Origin: Spirogloea muscicola
Lineage: Eukaryota; Streptophyta; Zygnematophyceae; Spirogloeales; Spirogloeaceae
Assembly (NCBI GenBank): GCA_009602725.1
Contig: WELB01000010.1
Coordinates: forward strand, 332,684-377,732
Reading direction: 5' to 3'
DNA: 45,049 nt
Positions 42,300-45,049 of this stretch are shown here, in pieces. Below the pieces are notes generated by a model, which saw only the letters and a list, made by a program, of their open reading frames with translations, searched no databases and had not been told where the DNA came from. The position numbers and the translations under genes are program-made. Within the stretch, counting starts at the first letter, position 1. Each line of letters begins with the position of its first letter.

Positions 42300-42870
42300 A
42301 AAGAGGAAACGTGTGTAATAAGAGATGGGAAAGCCATGTGTGGCCAAGTACAAAGGCAAGCACATTGACAAGTGTACGTCACCTGCTGCTAAGCTGACCC
42401 GCTCAGTAACCACGAGTCAGCACGTAGAGGTCGCTGACTGATGCTCGAATACTGGACGGCAATCGACAAGCTCTTGAACTACCAGCCAAGGCTCGACCAG
42501 CTTTCTGATGCGATGCATGAGCCTGAGCTCGCTGCAGACAAGCTGACACTCGACGTCGCAAAAATGATAGGCAGCCGGCATACCCATCTGGGCTGGAAGC
42601 ATATCCTCGCGTAGTGCATATCCCAGACTCGCTATGTTCTCAAGTAGGGTATGGAAGCGAGGACCCAGGCAGCCGAAAGTGTCGATTGCGGCCGGGAGAA
42701 GAAGGTCGCTGCGGGGGTAGTCAGAGTAGTGTCGGAGCTTTCTCTGCTCGGCACCTCTCACTGCGTGGCCAGCAATGTGTGTGGAAGCGGAACTCTTGTA
42801 TGCCTCGGTCACCACCACATCCACCAAGGTTCGTGGGCCTCCGCCAGGTTGTACACCCACAAAGAGAAGC
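42300..42870 (-). mobile_element. LINE fragment, family 2: endonuclease domain plus 3' UTR
   Basis: Minus strand: VGVQPGGGPRTLVDVVVTEA, GHAVRGAEQRKLRHYSDYP and AIDTFGCLGPRFHTLLENIA, then the C-terminus partly out of frame, and the family-2 UTR to about 42300. Its 5' junction is at the same LINE position as the 24160 copy. Beyond it lies a hairpin repeat at about 42865-42915. Confidence 0.8.
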
Positions 42871-42915
42871 AGCTCTCTCAATGGGGCGAGGGCTGCGAAA
42901 TCTAGCCCGCACAAT

Positions 42916-43170
42916 ATTGACGAAGGAGCCCAGGCAGTGGGGCCCCAGCTTGGGCTGTGCAGTGGGCTGGTGGGGTTCTGTGCTAAGCGCCCGGTGCTAG
43001 CCTGCACAATCGTCGCGGTGGACCACTGGGCCCTCTCGCGCGCGCCCGCCCCCGCCCGTGCGCCCAGGCTTCGGGCGGGCATCGCCGCAATCTCCGCCAG
43101 GGCGGCGCGGCGCGCGCGCCCGCACGGCTGCCCATTACCTTGTCCGCTCTCTTGAGCCTCACACTGCCTT
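42916..43170. other. GC-rich spacer
   Basis: CGCG-rich sequence, highest at 43030-43120, with open frames in several phases but no family features. No gene assigned. Confidence 0.4.
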
Positions 43171-43265
43171 TGCCCGACGCTTTCTCGCACTCAAGCTCCC
43201 TCAGACCTTGTCCATTCTTTTGGGCTGGCCTTTCCCAGCCACCAGTCAATCTGGCCGCGCTTTCT
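43170..43265 (+). repeat. A-type hairpin repeat, near-consensus copy
   Basis: CTCGCACTCAAGCTCCCTC, AGACCTTGTCCATTC, TTTTGGGCTGGCC, TTTCCCAGCC and CAATCTGGCCGCGC. It is followed at about 43325-43370 by a LINE terminal-like box (GAGCGCACCGCGCGCC). Confidence 0.8.
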
Positions 43266-43584
43266 TCTATCTCATATTCTGCCCTTCCCTTGCCTCACGC
43301 TTGACCAGCGTAGTGGCTCGGCTTGGCCTCCCTTCATCTCGAGCGCACCGCGCGCCTCTCTTCATTCTGGCTTTTTCCAGCCATCGCCACTGAAGCAGCT
43401 CCTTTACAGGAGCTGTTTTGAGCCCCACTGACCTTGTCGATCAGTTATCGCCCCCACTTTGCTTTCAGACTTGCATTTCCTTGTGCCCAATTGATTTTCA
43501 ACCCCCGCCTCGTCAAGGACGTGCCCTAAGTCATGCCGTCTTTCAGAACTTGTACATTCCTCTGGGCTGGCTCTTCACAAACAG

Positions 43585-43700
43585 GAAGCGCGGCCAGATT
43601 GACTGGTGGCTGGGAAAGGCCAGCCCAAAGAAGAAAGTGCTCGCCCACTGAGAATAGGGGCTGGAAAAGCCAGCCCCAAAAAAGAATCAACAAAGGACGA
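43585..43700 (-). repeat. A-type plus B-type hairpin repeats, compounded
   Basis: The plus strand shows GCGCGGCCAGATTG, GGTGGCTGGGAAAGGCCAGCC, then GCTCGCCCACTGAG and GGGGCTGGAAAAGCCAGCC. The B-type part closely resembles 20251-20312. Confidence 0.75.
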
Positions 43701-43754
43701 GAAGGGGGCCAGGTGAAGCGCTAAGAAAAACAAGCACACAAAGGAAGCAAAGCA

Positions 43755-44060
43755 GCTACGGATCACTTAGTAACCCCTGCTAAGCAGCCTCAGGTCAGAG
43801 ACGCTAGGCTTCTGGAAGTGGGTCCCCTGGCCGGAGCCAGAGGCAGCAGCGAGGAGCTCTGCCGGCCCGCAGGTGCAGCGCGCGGGACATCGACCGCTGC
43901 AGCGAGACGGCCAAGCGCATCCGGTACACCTGCGCTAGCGACCCGGCTGAAGGAAAGTCCACCGGCTCCCTATGGAAAGCCATTGAGCAAAGCCGTACAT
44001 CGGAGAGTGTTACTTCATGGCAGCCCGGCCGCCGGAGCCCCTGGCCTGCGACGCCCAACG
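43755..44060 (-). mobile_element. LINE tail, family 3, frameshifted
   Basis: Minus strand: PSAGSLAQVYRMRLAVSLQ, SRALHLRAGRAPRCC (frame slips here), then SVSDLRLLSRGY-stop at about 43770. The last 100 bases are almost the same as 29975-30068. Confidence 0.8.
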
Positions 44061-44600
44061 CTTGAGATTCCCGGGGGCAGCTGACGCCCGCGTCACATGT
44101 TCAGCGTGGCAGAGCCGCCAAAGCGGCAGACGCGGGCAAAAGCTGCCTAGCCACCGACGTTGTGGGGCCCCCGGCAGCCGCGCAGGCACGCACCCCCCAC
44201 CTTTACTGCGCTTCCAGCGGGAAATCGGACTGCTGCTTGGAGGGACCGGTCGCTGGGCCGTCGTCTTCCCTGCTTCTCAGCAGCTCCTTACTGTGCATCC
44301 CGGCAGTTGACTAGGGGTTGCTGAGTGGCCATTTACACCAGCCATGTTCGTGCTGGTGCTCTGTGCGTTCGTTTTGGGGCTTCGCCCCTGACCTTGTCCA
44401 GATTCTCTGCCTTGGCCGTTCTTAGCACTGCTTCGTGATACGTGATAAGCTTTTCTCCTGTCTGGCTGCTGATTATTTCAACTTGCCAATGTTGAATAGG
44501 GCTGATTGAGTGCCCAGCCACCTTTTTGCTGCCTGCTTTGCTTATACGGGCCCCCTTTGGACCTTGTCCAATCTTCTGGGCAGCCTTTCACAGCCATAGC
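44061..44600. other. Repeat-derived spacer; no gene seen
   Basis: Only degenerate LINE tail and hairpin remnants are visible, for example GACTAGGGGTTGCTGAGTGG near 44309 and CCTTGTCCAATC with GGGCAGCCTTTCACAGCC near 44562-44597. Confidence 0.45.

Positions 44601-45049
<449 letters not shown>

Overview
This is nuclear DNA from a photosynthetic eukaryote of the green lineage, most likely an early-diverging green or streptophyte alga. All six host genes are split by short GT-AG introns (about 75-360 bases where both ends are fixed) and several point to plants or green algae: a plastid FKBP17-2-like immunophilin, the plant-type complex II subunit SDH5, a violaxanthin de-epoxidase-related protein, and an intron-containing MurA, the first committed enzyme of peptidoglycan synthesis, which in such organisms acts at the plastid. 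The retrotransposon primer site also matches the plant-type initiator tRNA-Met anticodon arm. I cannot name the species. The sequence has one isolated N (3144) and one 198-base gap (18992-19189), and it ends inside a long CT microsatellite.

Layout. 1-1065: 3' part of the FKBP17-2-like gene (+). 2924-5236: endonuclease V (+), seven or eight exons, one intron with a GC donor. About 5970-11125: repeat-rich block with two large LINE copies (7480-8622 minus; 8990-10812 plus), many LINE tails and short hairpin repeats. 11367-14962: unnamed HEAT/ARM-like gene (+) with a C-terminal membrane segment. 16302-18990: murA (-), its 5' end lost in the gap. 19510-25130: dense mosaic of LINE 3' fragments and hairpin repeats. 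25419-26985: SDH5 (+). 27406-29936: HhH-GPD DNA glycosylase (-). 29965-31055: more LINE tails. 32781-35516: violaxanthin de-epoxidase-related gene (+), start unresolved. 36728-41734: an intact, very young Copia retrotransposon on the minus strand. 41740-44657: hairpins and LINE tails. 44659-45049: (CT)n.

The host genes do not form a pathway. They are a mixed neighbourhood of plastid (FKBP17-2-like, MurA, VDE-related), mitochondrial (SDH5) and DNA/RNA repair (EndoV, glycosylase) functions, separated by repeats.

The most unusual content is in the repeats. (1) A large family of roughly 60-110-base hairpin repeats has a shared 5' box (CTTGTCCATTC, then TTTGGGCTGGC) and four alternative 3' arms; copies interrupt LINE coding sequence with clean edges. 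(2) The LINEs carry a C-terminal restriction-like endonuclease and have shed many very short fragments ending in the same SDL-x-x-LTRGY-stop peptide. (3) The Copia element appears to be primed from the anticodon half of initiator tRNA-Met, so its primer site contains an ATG in frame with gag. Exon joins were found by hand from reading frame, splice dinucleotides and remembered protein families; no alignment or transcript data were available.
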